From Cristatella mucedo (Eukaryota; Bryozoa; Phylactolaemata; Cristatellidae), in assembly GCA_009760855.2 (NCBI GenBank), contig WPIO01000260.1:62001-126000 (forward strand): 64,000 nucleotides of DNA, given 5' to 3'. Of this stretch, positions 39,343 to 50,999 are shown piece after piece. How positions within the stretch are numbered: position 1 is the first letter of the stretch; each line of letters starts with the position of its first letter. The position numbers were made by a program, and so were the translations under genes. The notes beneath the pieces were generated by a model, which was given only the letters and a program-made list of their open reading frames with translations, was not told the origin of the DNA and did no database searches.

Positions 39343-42115
39343 TAATAATAAAAATATTGCACTTGATAAAGCGCCCTCAGAGAACTTAATCTCTTTCTAG
39401 GCGCTTTACATTTGCTGCAAAGTGATACGCAATAGAATAGTAAGTAAAATCATGCTTGAAAAACAAACAAAATGAACAATATGGTTAGGGGTGACATGCA
39501 CAGGGTCAGCATGCAAATGTGGTATGTGGCAGCATGCACAGTGTCAGCACGCATAAGCACAACAAGGACGAATCACAGGGACCCACTAAATGCTGTCCTA
39601 AATAGGTGTGTTTTTAAGTTTCTTTTAAATGTGGTTAGGTCAGGGGATGTTCTGATGCAGGTCGGGAGGGAGTTCCAGGCTTTGGGAGCATACGAGCTAA
39701 ATGCACGGTCTCCAAAGGATTTAAGGTTTGTACGAGGTATTTCTAGACTGTTGGATTCCGAAAAGCGAGTGGTGCGATGCTTGGCCTGATGGGGTAGTAT
39801 ATCTGAAAGATAGGCTGGAGCCATAGAATGAAGAGACCTAAAAGTGAGCGACAAAACCTTGAAGTCAATCCGTTGCTTGACTGGTAGCCAGTGCAGGTCG
39901 GCGAGAAGTGAAGTAATGTGGCAACTGCGACGCTCACGACAGACAAGCCTAGCTGCAGAGTTTTGAAACAGCTGCAATCGCCTGATCGCACATGCTGGTA
40001 GGCCAGTGAGCAGTGAGTTGCAGAAGTCGAGACGAGATGTCACGAATGCATGGACCAACTTGGACGTGGTATCCTTATCTAAAAAAGCCCTAATTTTAGC
40101 AATGTTATGAAGCTGAAAATAGGCTGATTTGACTGTGGAGCTGATGTGGTCGTCTAACGAGAGGTCGCTTTGGAATATGACACCTAGATTTCGAGGTTGA
40201 ATATAAAAGGGGAACAGCAAAGAACTGAAGACGGACCATCGAGGGATTCCACGGGTGACTGTTCTGGTGGATGAGACCTTACCCTCCACGCGGCGTGGAT
40301 TGAACACGATCAGACAAGTACGATTTAAACCTCGCCAGTGCCACGCCAGTGCCACGCCAGTGCCTCGCCAGTGCCACGCCAGTGCCACGCCAGTGCCACG
40401 CCAGTGCCTCGCCAGTGCCTCGCCAGTGCCTCGCCAGTGCCTCGCCAGTGCCTCCCGCCAGTGCCTCGCCAGTGCCTCGCCAGTGCCTCGCCAGTGCCTC
40501 GCCAGTGCCACGCCAGTGCCTCGCCAGTGCCTCGCCAGTGCCTCGCCAGTGCCTCGCCAGTGCCACGCCAGTGCCACGCCAGTGCCTCGCCAGTGCCACG
40601 CCAGTGCCACGCCAGTGCCACGCCAGTGCCACGCCAGTGCCACGCCAGTGCCACGCCAGTGCCACGCCAGTGCCACGCCAGTGCCACGCCAGTGCCACGC
40701 CAGTGCCTCGCCAGTGCCTCGCCAGTGCCACGCCAGTGCCTCGCCAGTGCCTCGCCAGTGCCTCGCCAGTGCCTCGCCAGTGCCTCGCCAGTGCCTCGCC
40801 AGTGCCTCGCCAGTGCCTCGCCAGTGCCTCGCCCGATCGTTGTTTTCATTCGTTTTATTAGGACTTTGCGATCGATGGTATCAAGCAGAACTAGGACAGT
40901 GACATTTGTGTTACCTCTACTGCGTAGGATGTCATTAGCAATACGGAGGAGAGCGGTTTCAGTGGAGTGCGGCCGCTTAAGCCCGGACTGAAACTTTTCT
41001 GACATTTCATTCTTTTCAATGTGTGCTACCATTACTTAGCGACATTTATTCAGGAATCTTTGACAGGAAAGGAATAAGGGAAACTGGTCGATAGTTTTAA
41101 AGGATCTCTATATCTAATCGAGCCTTTTAAAGTATCGGTCTAACGGTTGCAGATTTGAAGGACTTGGATACAACCCATTTTCCAGAGATGCATTAGAAGT
41201 CTTAGTTATGGCTGGGGTAACTTGGTTTGTTAGGGAAGACTACAGAAATGATGGTTTATGGTCTTCACAAAACAAGATATTTTTACTAGACCTTATTAAG
41301 GTACCCACTATGCATGCAGAAACCTCGGAACATCTTTTAAGGAAGGTCACAGGATGCGGTTCAGCAATGGCTCTAGTGGGAGGGGTTTTTAAGGAGGTAC
41401 GAAATGTTTTCAGTAAAGAAGGCTGTAAACATTTAGGCTGAGCCATTAATATCTGGGGAGTGAGACCTCTCAGCATTTTTCATCAATTTGTTCACCATCG
41501 TATAAATCCGTTTTAGGTCTTACTGGCAGGACTTTAGTTTTCGAGTGAAAAAAGAAGCCCTGGTTTTTTAAGCTTCCGGGTGTAGATTCGAAGGAAGTCT
41601 TTGAAATAGACTAGATCTCCGCCAGATTCAAATTTCTTAAAAAGACATTCGAACTGGCGCTTAACACGGCCCAACTTTTGAAGTTTTTTTTTAAACATAA
41701 AAAAATCTCCGCAAATCTGTGCATAGACAAAATGTACGGGATCAGGCTTGTCAAGAGCACTCCCAGTGTCGTATTTACTGCATCGGTGAGGGTATCGAGG
41801 CTGTCGGTCGAGTCTCGGTGCAGATCAAGAAGACCTGTATCACATAAAAAATTTCAAAGTTTGTCTTGGTCAATGCTTTTGAGTTACATCGCTGGACAAA
41901 ATCGACACTGGTACGCCTGTACGTACAACGGAGCAGGAACAGTAGACGAGACCGAACAGTGATCCGAGTGGGTCAGAGGGCACATTCCAAGGTCAGTGGG
42001 GCAGACATTCTTAGTGATAGCGAGATCTAGAATATGGCCGCCGACGTGAGTGGTATGATTGACTTGCTGGACCGAACCAAAGTTCTCCAGACAGTCAAGA
42101 AACGAGCCGACCGCC
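39343..42115 (-). mobile_element. LINE family B, longest copy (endonuclease to 3' tail), with minisatellite inside the RT ORF
   Basis: On the minus strand, in order: APE-type endonuclease C-terminus (GGHILDLAI, THSDHCSVS), linker, reverse transcriptase start (MVAHIEKNEMSEKFQSGLKR, HSTETALL), LVLLD; then an 11-bp repeat array (40330-40834) replaces the end of this block. After it come KSYLSDRVQSTPRGG, RNLGVIFQSDLSLDDHISS, LDFCNSLLTGLPACAIRRLQ, the GDRAFS block, the 3' UTR, the hairpin tail and an (ATT)n end. The YADD-containing segment appears deleted between the array side and RNLGV. The element is dead but informative as the family reference. Confidence 0.9.
40330..40834. repeat. 11-bp minisatellite, about 46 units, two alternating variants
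   Basis: The unit is CCTCGCCAGTG or CCACGCCAGTG, plus one irregular unit with an extra cc at about 40450. A-type and T-type units occur in blocks. The period is not divisible by three, so each strand's frames cycle through the same 11-residue peptide (ALAWHWRGTGV or ALARHWRGTGE); the resulting 200 to 370-residue frames are artefacts of the repeat. The seed matches the LINE ORF just before WFKSYLSDR. Confidence 0.95.
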
Positions 42116-42119
42116 GGCA

Positions 42120-42190
42120 GTTGCCCATAGAGTGGGTGAAGCGCCAGGATAGAGATTAAGTTCTCTCGGGCCGCTATACGAATGGATTAT
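42120..42190 (+). mobile_element. SINE-1 3' tail
   Basis: gtgaagcgccaggatagaga, then ttaagttctctcgggccgct and atacgaatgg, directly flanking the LINE. Confidence 0.5.
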
Positions 42191-42329
42191 TTAAACTTAT
42201 TTAACTTTAAGTCGATAACACAGCTTCAGATTCTAGCTGCATCTCTTATCCTGGTGACGAATGTCACTCCAACGTAAGCGGTCGCGAGCCGGCGAGTTCA
42301 GCTCAAGGTAGCGCCGACGCCACTCTCCC

Positions 42330-43100
42330 AGCCACCATCATGACTCTCCAGTCGCTAGCCGAGGCTGACTCAAAATGGCCGCCCGGAGGCGGCAGGCCTA
42401 AGCCGGCTTCGTTGGGTTGGCTTAAAAGTCGTGCCAAGTGACCCACTCCGGGACGGCGAAGAGCGAGATCTGAGCGTAGTCTTTTGGCGCTTAATCTTTC
42501 GATGCACACACTGCACGCTACGAACTTCGCGAACTGCCGAACTGCGCTCTGACTTCCAGCCGCCTCGAGCATGGCAGCTCAAAGGAGGCGACCGCCTGTT
42601 CTCGTGACAGCGAAAGCGTGCTACCGTTACCTTCACAGTCCTAAGCTCGCGGAGCACGTGACGCACGACAAGATAAGGTAAACAGATAGACGCCAGTCAA
42701 GCGAACTGCTCGGCCTCAGCAAAGACAACGTCTTCGAAAGCTTCGCGGCCTTTTTAAGGCTTGTTGTCTTTGAAGTTGAAACGTTGAATGTAAAAAATTT
42801 CGTTTGCTATGCTTATAGATTCTCTTGCTGCCTTTCATGTAACATCCGCATTCATCAAAAATGCTTCGTGATCGCTAGAACTCGAAAGTTTGAAGCGTTT
42901 ACTTGGCGACTTACATCAGCGGCGGGTTTACTTCCAACGGTCAACTTACCGAAGATTAGCTACTAGCCAATTGCAGCATTTACGATCAACCCTATCGAAG
43001 CAATTTCTTTCACTTTCCAAAGGTAGGCTAGGACCCATGCAATTAATGATTTTGCTCGTGCAGCTAAATTCCGACGGTCAAGCTGCTCGGCTGCACAAAA
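42330..43100. repeat. dispersed 0.8-kb repeat, copy 1 of 3
   Basis: It shares ordered blocks with 45640-46420 and 54120-54950: tcaaaatggccgcc, gaggcgaccgcctgttc, gacagcgaaagc, cgaagattagctactagc and gcaatttcttt. Reading frames are not conserved between copies, so it is treated as a non-coding or relic unit. Confidence 0.7.
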
Positions 43101-43257
43101 GCAAGCACCAAGAAGCGCGAATACAAGAAATTAAGCATGGAATTTGTTTATCTTCGACTCTTAATTGAAGCCCACGAAGACCCTGAGAGGATACATGTCT
43201 GTGACACATGCTACGTTCTCAAAGTCCTCTTTCGCGAAGTACCGTCCTGTAAATAAA

Positions 43258-43420
43258 ACAGCCTCTTTTTTATAGCGACAGGAGAACCTTTACGGCTATC
43301 ACGACAGCTTGCAGTGGCGATAAATGATCACCAACCGCAGGAATCGAACCCACAACCGCAGGACCAAGGTCGTGAAAGCAACCGCCTTACATAGTGTGCC
43401 ACTACGGTAGCTAAGATCCT
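43258..43420 (-). mobile_element. SINE-2 copy
   Basis: On the minus strand it has ggtggcacactatgtaagg-like and ggttgctttcacgaccttgg, a B-box (ggttcgattcc) and a tcctgtcgctataaaaaag end. Confidence 0.7.
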
Positions 43421-44182
43421 GACTACAAGTAGACTATTTCGTACTGCTGACAAGTCGAAGGCAACTGTGGTCTTCTCCTGAACTTCAAATATAATGAAGT
43501 AAGTGATGTCGAAGGACTTCATGCGAAGCGGCTGAGGCTGGAGAGTCAGCCCTTATGAAATCAGCTATTCGGTACAAATCAGCGGCACAATACAAATCAG
43601 CGGATTGAGGTACAATGAGACCGGCTCTGGTACAAAGCCACGGCTCTGGTACAATTCAGCTACTCACAGTAGGGTAAAGTCTCAGGTCTGTTATCGCATC
43701 CTAAAATAGGCATCTTCAAAATAAGCACGATCTATTTTGCTATTGGTGCCCCGCTAGGCTTGGCGCCGGGGAACATTTGTTCCACCTCCCTGTCCACCCC
43801 CCCCGGTTACGCCTGTGCTCGACAGCTCATGTTTCTCCAAGAGCAGGACCTTCCAGGTTTCGCACAATCGGGTCTAATCGATCGTGGACTTTAAAAAATG
43901 CGGCTGCAAATTATCCTTCGCCCAGATGAGCTGCGGCTCTATTTTGGTACTTTGACGTCCACACAGCCAACGTTTCATTGTTTTTCAGGTGAATGCGTTT
44001 ATTGACTTATGTAATAGCTCACTTTCCATAGCATGAGAACGCGAAATGACTGACTGCAGCCGAGCCATTTCATTGATGCACTTGTCTTTCCTGGAAATCT
44101 ATATGCACTCACGATAGCATCGCTGAAAAATTATACCAACCGTTTGCGACTCCACACGTAGGTAAAAAACTTCCAATGCAGT
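43421..44182. other. no gene identified
   Basis: It holds a short internal repeat of ggtacaa-t-cagc (43566-43670) and a C-rich tract near 43797. Nothing else is supported. Confidence 0.4.
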
Positions 44183-44254
44183 GTGAACGACGGCCTAAAG
44201 TTTGGGTTTGAAATCATCAACGGCGAATCATTATCATCGCGGAGGCCGTACGAC

Positions 44255-44565
44255 TCAAGGCATTGTAGAAAGAGACTCGTCCACATCAGCGACCGTCGTC
44301 GCTTCGCTCGTTGGTGCCGCCATTATCGATGCTTCAGCGGACTCAACTCTGCAGCGCAATGGATACCGTTCGCACCAGTACTTCATGAACCACTTCATGT
44401 AGTTGCCGCTCGACTGCCCGACTCCGTCTTCTTGTCGATCAGCAGCTTCCGGTCCACTGCCTCCATCGCTGTCAGTTCGAAGGTCGCCTTCGCCAGAGCT
44501 CGGCTCACAAGCGTCGCACGGTGCGTCCTCTGGTGTAGCCTCAGATTCGCCGCGCCTAGGCAATT
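44255..44565 (-). CDS. unrecognised terminal exon candidate
   Basis: The acceptor acaatttcttgcag is strong. With a two-base lead the minus frame reads PRRGESEATPEDAPCDACEP, an acidic stretch, then GNYMKWFMKYWCERYPLRC and ends TGA at 44255. A second frame (phase 0, LRLHQRTHRATLVSRALAKA) is also open, so the frame is uncertain. It lies downstream of the exon-like block at 45236-45131 on the same strand and may belong to the same transcript, but phases do not join directly. Confidence 0.35.
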
Positions 44566-44934
44566 CTGCAAGAAATTGTACGACACAATGACAAGACGTT
44601 TGGAGTATCTTGTAGCGCCATCAGGAATATCCACTGTACGTTTCGGTGCCTATAGATAATACCGAAACTCACCTGAATATGAACGAATTTTAATGCCAAG
44701 ATAGAAAGTTTTTTAATAGTTCTGGATCAATGCAAGTTTAATGTCAGTGCTAAATGATTGACAATTATATCTGTTGACTCATTGTCCGTCGTCTTTGGCT
44801 ATTAACAAGAACAAGCGCTTACATTAACTACCGACCAGTGGTGGACTGCCAATGCATGACTGCTTTCTCAGCAGATGTAGAAACCAATTATTTCATTGTA
44901 ATTGATTAATGAACCGCTAAAGTTTTTGTTTTAA

Positions 44935-45600
44935 TGAATGCAGGCGAGACAACTTAAAGTGATCCCAGTGTTGGACCGATAATTGTCATGGCGTATAATA
45001 GAAGAGGCAAAAGATTTTGAAATGTACCTAGTCCAGCTGCTCACATCAGTATATGGACATATGGAAGATAAGGCGCTGCTGTGAGGAAGTATTCTGAACA
45101 CAGCGGCGCCGGAGACGCAGTGATGCTTACCTGCCGCTGCTGCCACACGGACTGAGATCCATGCACTTGTACAGACTAAGAGCAATAGCATAGTAGTAAG
45201 TGCTTGGCTGGTCATTCTTGAGTATTTGACGTCTACCTGGAAGCGAAGAAAAAATTGAGTTATTTGCTGGACGTACTTGGCTGTCAGAGCGTGTAACTTT
45301 TAGCAACAACGAGTGCGAATTGCCGCTGAGGTGCACTGAATAAAGTTAAGATGGCCTTGAAACTGTTGATGACGAGCGACCCTTGGAAGAAATGGTCTCT
45401 TCACTAGCATACTGAAGGCCTATTTCACGCCCGATTCAAGCGTACAATATCATTTACTGTCGTATTAAGTACTTGAGGGTAAATACGTTTCGAGCAGAGT
45501 TAGCTACAACAATGAAATTCGACGAATACACGGAGATTTAAAATGAGAAAATGTTCTTTAATTCAAAACATTCTTCGCGTACATGTCGGTCGAAGAGCCT
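44935..45600 (-). repeat. diverged segmental duplicate, copy 2 (with exon-like block)
   Basis: Partner of 37170-37860. Confidence 0.7.
45131..45236 (-). CDS. unrecognised exon candidate, copy 2
   Basis: The acceptor is ttcgcttccag and the donor gcag|gtaagc. It encodes RRQILKNDQPSTYYYAIALS then LYKCMDLSPCGSSG. It is similar in protein and splice sites to 37542-37436. Confidence 0.4.
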
Positions 45601-45639
45601 TAGCCGCTATGCTAAAACCCCCTCACAGTGCGCGACAAG

Positions 45640-46420
45640 TCAATGGCCGCCAATGCAGTCACTAGCTCAGGCGGAGTCAAAATAGTCGCCTGGAGGAGGT
45701 GGGCCAGAGCCGGCTTCGCCGGGTAAGCTTGAAAGTCGGGCCATGCGACCCGCTCTGAGGCGGGGACGGCGGAGAGCGAAATGCCCACGTGTTTCGTGTT
45801 TCGGCGCACAGGCGGCACGCAATGATCGGCGCCCGAACGTCGGAAATCAAATCGAGCTCCAACTTTGAGCCGCCTAAGAGCGGCTGAAAAGCGACTGCTT
45901 GTTCTCATGACAGCGAAAACGCGCTCCCATATCCCTGAACAGTCCTAAGTGAGATGAGTGGGCGACGCGCCTAGCGAGCAGGCAAACAGGTAGACTACAG
46001 TAGAGCGGGCTGTACTTACACCTCTGGCAACTGCACGGCTAGCTGACCTCAACGAGGACAACTTCTGCACAAGCTTGAGAAGTCTTTTTAAAGGCTTCGC
46101 TGCGTTTCAAGTAGAAACGGTTGACGTAATCACTCTTGTAGCTGCGCCTATAAATGCTCTTGGAGTTCTTTCAATGATCAAGCTCGGTCCTCTAAAGTGC
46201 TGCACGATCGGCAGGATTCGACTGTTCAATGAGCTTACAGTACGACTTGTATAAGCGGTGGCTTTATTAGTCGCAAAGATACCGATAAAGACACCGATAA
46301 ATGCACGCAAGCCGGTCGCTGCATTTACGATCAATGCAATAAAAGTAATCTCTTTGATTTTCCGAAATTAGACCTCGGGGTCCTCTTAGTTTATGGTTTT
46401 TGCCTGCAGCAAAATAATGA
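45640..46420. repeat. dispersed 0.8-kb repeat, copy 2 of 3
   Basis: gagtcaaaatagtcgcctgg, gacagcgaaaacgcgctcc and gcatttacgatcaatgc, plus other blocks shared with 42330-43100 and 54120-54950. Confidence 0.65.
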
Positions 46421-46559
46421 TGGCCTGCTCTCACGCTGCTCGGATTCGCACGAAGCGACCGAGGGACCGAGAAGCAAGACAAGCTTGAACACGAAATTGA
46501 ACGAAATTTTTATCTATTTTAGACAAAAGGTGTATGCTCGAAGCTACCGAGAGGATATA

Positions 46560-46725
46560 CAGTATAGAAAATATTTCTTTATTAATTAACATTCATAATT
46601 ACTATAAATAGTAAATCTAGAAAATATAAATAATTTTATTTTATTAATAATGCATTAGCTATTAGTAATATTTTATTAAAAATATTAATAATAATATTTA
46701 TTAGTAATAGAAATATCTATGAGAC
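46560..46725. other. AT-rich island
   Basis: About 165 bp almost entirely A and T (atattaataataatattta type), in sharp contrast to the surroundings. Confidence 0.8.
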
Positions 46726-47029
46726 ATGCTTGCAGTCGTTGCACAAATCAGCAGGTAGCAGTACGTCTCAGGCTAAGGCCTTTGATTGCATCTGCCTTGG
46801 CAACACAGCCCATTCGAAATTCCGTGACGAGTTTCGACCGTACGCCTGAATAAACGAGCGTACGTGCAATCGCACTCTACCTGTCAGATGCATTACACAT
46901 TTTTACCTCCCGGTGACAAGACTCTTGGGTAGTAGGATTTGGCCTCCATGAAATCTGCAGAACTTGTGCCAGCAGTTCACAACGCCCGAAAAATAGCAAC
47001 AAAATAAAGTCATCCCCCGACGTACGAAA

Positions 47030-47240
47030 TAGATAGCGACAGGAAAACCTGTCGCTAGTGAGCCACGACGGAACGCTAGACGCAAGGTGGTTACTTTTCA
47101 CTACATCGGTCCCGAAGCTTCAATGGTTTCCAATTCTGCACTGAGCAATTCTACATTGCCGCTGCAAGCGGTGGCGATTGCCATAAAGACTACTGTAGAT
47201 CTTACCAGTCGATCCTAGCAAAGGCCATTATCTACCTTAT
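47030..47240 (+). mobile_element. SINE-2 copy, degenerate
   Basis: aaggtggttacttttcacta, tcggtcccgaag and gctgcaagcggtggcgatt. The B-box is damaged. A short hairpin (gcgacagg/cctgtcgc) sits at its start. Confidence 0.65.
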
Positions 47241-47278
47241 ACGAAAATATTGTCGAATCACAGGTGCGCAATTAAAAA

Positions 47279-49345
47279 ATGCCGATATCTACCATCAATG
47301 ATCTCCTTTACCAGAGTAGTTCCTTACCAAGTGACCCTTTTGGTGACCTAGCCAGTTGTTTCTCAAGCTGCTTTGTCCTAAAGATAGACAAGGTGACAGA
47401 GTCCACCGAAAGGGTTTCGGCTTTCCCTCTGGACTTCTGCCGCCACTCAATTCTATCAGCACAGAACTCCCGAACCTCAATTCCGTGTGCTCTCTCGATG
47501 TCTAAATTCAAGGAGGTCACGAGTGACCTCATCCTGAACTTTATCAGCCAGTCCAAGAAGACTCTGTAGAAATAGGGTCCTCTTGACCCTATTTCCACTG
47601 CCCTACTTCAGCGATGCTTAGATCTGCTTCTGCCGTGCATAAAAATATTACAAACACGTCCTTTTCCTTAGGTCCGGTTCATGAACCCTTCAAGAAGGCT
47701 GTAGTCAGGCCACTACTCAAGAAAGAAACACTAGACCAAGAGAACTTGAGCAGCTTTCATCCAGTCTCCATTCACCTTCTCCTCCCTTCATCCTCAACCT
47801 TCACTTCGTATCAAAGACACTAGAAGAAGTTGTGGCAGACCAACTGAACTCTTATATTGAGACCTCAAACCTAGAAAGTAAGTTTCGTTCTCGGTTTAGA
47901 GCTAATCACTCCACAGTCAGCGTCGTTTAGGGTGTATAACGACCTTCTCATGAATGAAGATTTTGGTAAAGTCTCTCTGCTTGATTTTTCGGCAGCACTT
48001 GATGCTATTGGTCAGACAACATTTGATACTGTCGATCCTACTTGATCGTCTGTCTTGCACGGGCATCACTGGCACTTCGCTGCATTGGTTCAGGTCCTAC
48101 CGAAGTGAGAGACGCCAGAGGATTGATGTTAACGGACAATCATGCGTGGAGCCACTTAAGTAGGGGTACCGCTACTCTCTGTGGTCGCTCCGCTTCTTTT
48201 CACGGTTTATACTCACTCTCTTGCTGATGTGATTTCCAAGCACAATCTAGGCTTTCACTTCTATGCGGATGACACTCAGTTGTACCTTTGCTTTGATCCC
48301 TCCCAGCCTTCGAGCGCCTCAAATTCTCTCAACTCACTTGCTGCATGCATTGATGACGTCCGCACATGGATGGCAGCACATTTTCTAAAACTAAACGATG
48401 ATAAAACGAACTTACTAGTTATGGGCTAACCCTGTGTGATTCAGAAAGTGGAAAGGCTGACGCTCAAAATTGGCTCTGCCAGCATATCTCCTGTTGAATC
48501 AGCTCGAAATCTAGGTGTCATATTCCAAAGCGACCTCTCGTTAGACGACCATATCAGCTCCACAGTCAAATCTGCCCATTTTCAGCTTCATAAAATTGCT
48601 AAAATTCGGGCTTGTTTAGATAAGGATACCACGTCCAAGTTGTTCCATGCATTCGTGACATCCCGTCTCGACTTCTGCAACTCACTGCTTACTGGCCTAC
48701 CAGCATGTGCAATCAGGCGATTGCAGCTGGTGCAAAACTCTGCAGCTAGGCTCGTCTGTCGTGAGCATCGCAGTTGCCACATTAATTCACTTCTCGCCAA
48801 CCTGCACTGGCTACCAGTCAAGAAATGGAACGACTTAAAGGTTTTGTCGCTCACTTTTAGGTCACTTCATTCTATGGCTCCAGCCTATCTTCAGATATAC
48901 TCCCTCATCAGGCCAAGCATCGTACCACCCGCTTTTCGGAATCCAACAGTCTACAAATACCTCGTACAAACCTCAAATCCTTTGGAGACCGTGAATTTAG
49001 TTTGTATGCTTCCATATCCTGGAACTCACTCCCGACTTGCGTCAGAACATCCCCTGATCCCCTAAAAAGAACTTAAAGACACACCTATTTAGGACAGCAT
49101 TTAGTGGGTCCCTGTGATTCGTCCTTCATGTGCTTAAGCGTGCTGACACTGTGCATGCTGCCACTAACCACATTTGCATGCTGACCCTGTGCATGTCACC
49201 CCTAACCATGTTACTCATTTTGTTTGTTTATCAAGCATGATATTACTCACCATTCAATAGCATTTCCCTGTGCAGCAAATGTAAAGCGCCTAGAGAGAGA
49301 TTGAGTTCTCTGAGGGCGCTTTATCAAGAGCAATATTATTATTAT
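47279..49345 (+). mobile_element. LINE family B, plus copy (RT region to 3' tail)
   Basis: Broken frames in order: INDLLYQSSSLP, FLDWLI-equivalent linker, EPFKKAVVRPLLKKETLD, HSTV, a degraded first Asp region, LLFTVYTHSLADVI, FYADDTQLYLCFDPSQ (active site intact), FLKLNDDKTNLLVMG, ARNLGVIFQSDLSLDDHISS, LDFCNSLLTGLPACAIRRLQ and HWLPVKKWNDL. Then 3' UTR, hairpin tail (aaagcgcctagagagag to gggcgctttatcaag) and (ATT)n to 49360. Domain order and tail fit the L2/CR1 group. Multiple stops and frameshifts show it is inactive. Confidence 0.9.
47569..47595. repeat. perfect hairpin inside LINE, 11-bp arms
   Basis: GAAATAGGGTC, loop ctctt, exact complement. Confidence 0.85.
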
Positions 49346-49424
49346 TATTATTATTATTATCGTGCCTGCTGCTTGGTGCGCCTGCTGCTTGCGGATGTTA
49401 CCACCAAATATTTGGTAATGGTTT

Positions 49425-49525
49425 ATGGGCAGCATCTGTAAAGTGCCTAGAGAGAGACCCAGTTTCTCTGATAGCAGTGTAAAAATGTGCTATTACTATT
49501 ATTATCGTTATTATTATTATTAAAG
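49425..49525 (+). mobile_element. L2-type 3' tail fragment with (ATT)n
   Basis: gtaaagtgcctagagagaga, then cagtttctctgatagcagtg and an (ATT)n end. A second, older tail directly after the LINE at 47279-49345. Confidence 0.6.
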
Positions 49526-50862
49526 GGTCTTCAGTCACTAAGTAAAGAAGCTATTGAATCTGCTCAAGTCTAGTTTTTTGACAATGGTATATGATATGTT
49601 CTACTATAATGGGTTCTGACGAAGACTTAAAGAAGCTAAATGAATGGATTCGGTGTACAAATAAATAAAAAATAAGAAATAAATAAGAGCAAGTAGTAAG
49701 ATTATATTTACGTACTATATTGTGGAGAATATTTGGGCATTCAGAAGTCGGTAGTTTTAGTAATGTACATTGAATAAATAGTACATTTTGATATTAGCAG
49801 GAGGGAAAGGCGGAGTTGGTAGATCTTGCTGGACGATGATAACTCCCTCTTCCTTTGAACCACCGTGAATGGTAGCGGCGTTGTCAAATCTACTGACCAC
49901 ACGCTGATTTTGAAAGTTTTCTTTAAAACAATTTCGACTTTAGATCTTTTGCGTGACCATAGCCGAGGTCGTATTTCCGACTTTCGCACGTCGAACCATC
50001 GTAAATCGAGGGGTAAATGAATACGAGGAAGACTACTACGGGATTTGTACGCCAATACTAATGTGCTAGCGGGGACATTTTCCGTCGCTGTAAGCAGTGC
50101 TAACATCGTTGAATTAGCTGGCAGGGCCATTCGCAGGGCCGCAGGATAGCAGTTTTCGAAAAAAGGAATGCAAATAACTCATCGCGGCTACATCGATAGC
50201 AATGCTGAGCTGAATCGTAAGGTCCACTGTAGTCACGTGCTTGTCTGTCAGGAGAGTAGAGGAATATGCCGCAGGGAGATGGGCGGAAAGTAGTGGTATC
50301 ATTGGAAAACAACTACAGTGGTACAGGATAGTTTTTGTGACGCAAAGGCGACTAAGCGGGAGCTCTCCGTTCTAGAATGTTCTTCAAGGTTTTTAAATGG
50401 TATCATTAATCCTGAGGAATAAGACGAGTCGATTCATTCTCAGAAATCATACCCATAGACTCCTAAAAGATCGTTTATGTTAATACTTACTAAACCATTT
50501 TAATTCAGTTGTATGCAATAGACTTCCTCTTCGACGCAAAAGATGATGACGTCTTCGGCTATCGTAGGTGCACCTAAGGTCGCCTTTCGTTTGTTTAATT
50601 TAAAGAAATACAATCTCCATCATCACACCAATTTAGTCTTTACTCAATAAGTGTCGAGTGTAGGATGATTGAGCTGCACGTAATATGCGGGAAAATCTGG
50701 TACAAAAATATCAAGACTAAAGGGGAAATAGTGATGGTGACCAGTGACATCAAACAGCTGATAATTTGGCAAGTGCATTTACAAGCACGGATGAGAATTT
50801 GTTTGAGCACGCCCGCGTGTTTCGTCCGACTGAGTCTCAGAGGACGTGATGATGAATGTGAT
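49526..50862. other. no gene assigned; one weak minus-strand frame
   Basis: A 129-codon minus frame (50130-49741) starts with ATG and has mixed composition (IHLPLDLRWFDVRKSEIRPR) but no recognisable domain, and no splice partner was found. Confidence 0.3.
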
Positions 50863-50982
50863 AATGATGACGTGATGATAATGAATAATGATGACGTGAT
50901 GATAATGAATAATGATGACGTGATGATAATGAATAATGATGACGTGATGATAATGAATAATGATGACGTGATGATAATGAAC
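50863..50982. repeat. 24-bp minisatellite, five copies
   Basis: Unit aatgatgacgtgatgataat plus gaat, nearly perfect. Each copy contains TGACGTGA, close to a cAMP-response core; no function is implied. Confidence 0.95.
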
Positions 50983-50999
50983 GAGATAAGAAGAATGAC

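Noticed and set aside
39573-41032. Open frames of 150-367 codons with WHWRGTGVALA-type repeats
   Set aside because: They result from the 11-bp minisatellite fused to LINE coding remnants, not from a repeat-protein gene.
50863-50982. CRISPR-like regular array
   Set aside because: The copies are contiguous without unique spacers, so this is a minisatellite in a eukaryotic genome.
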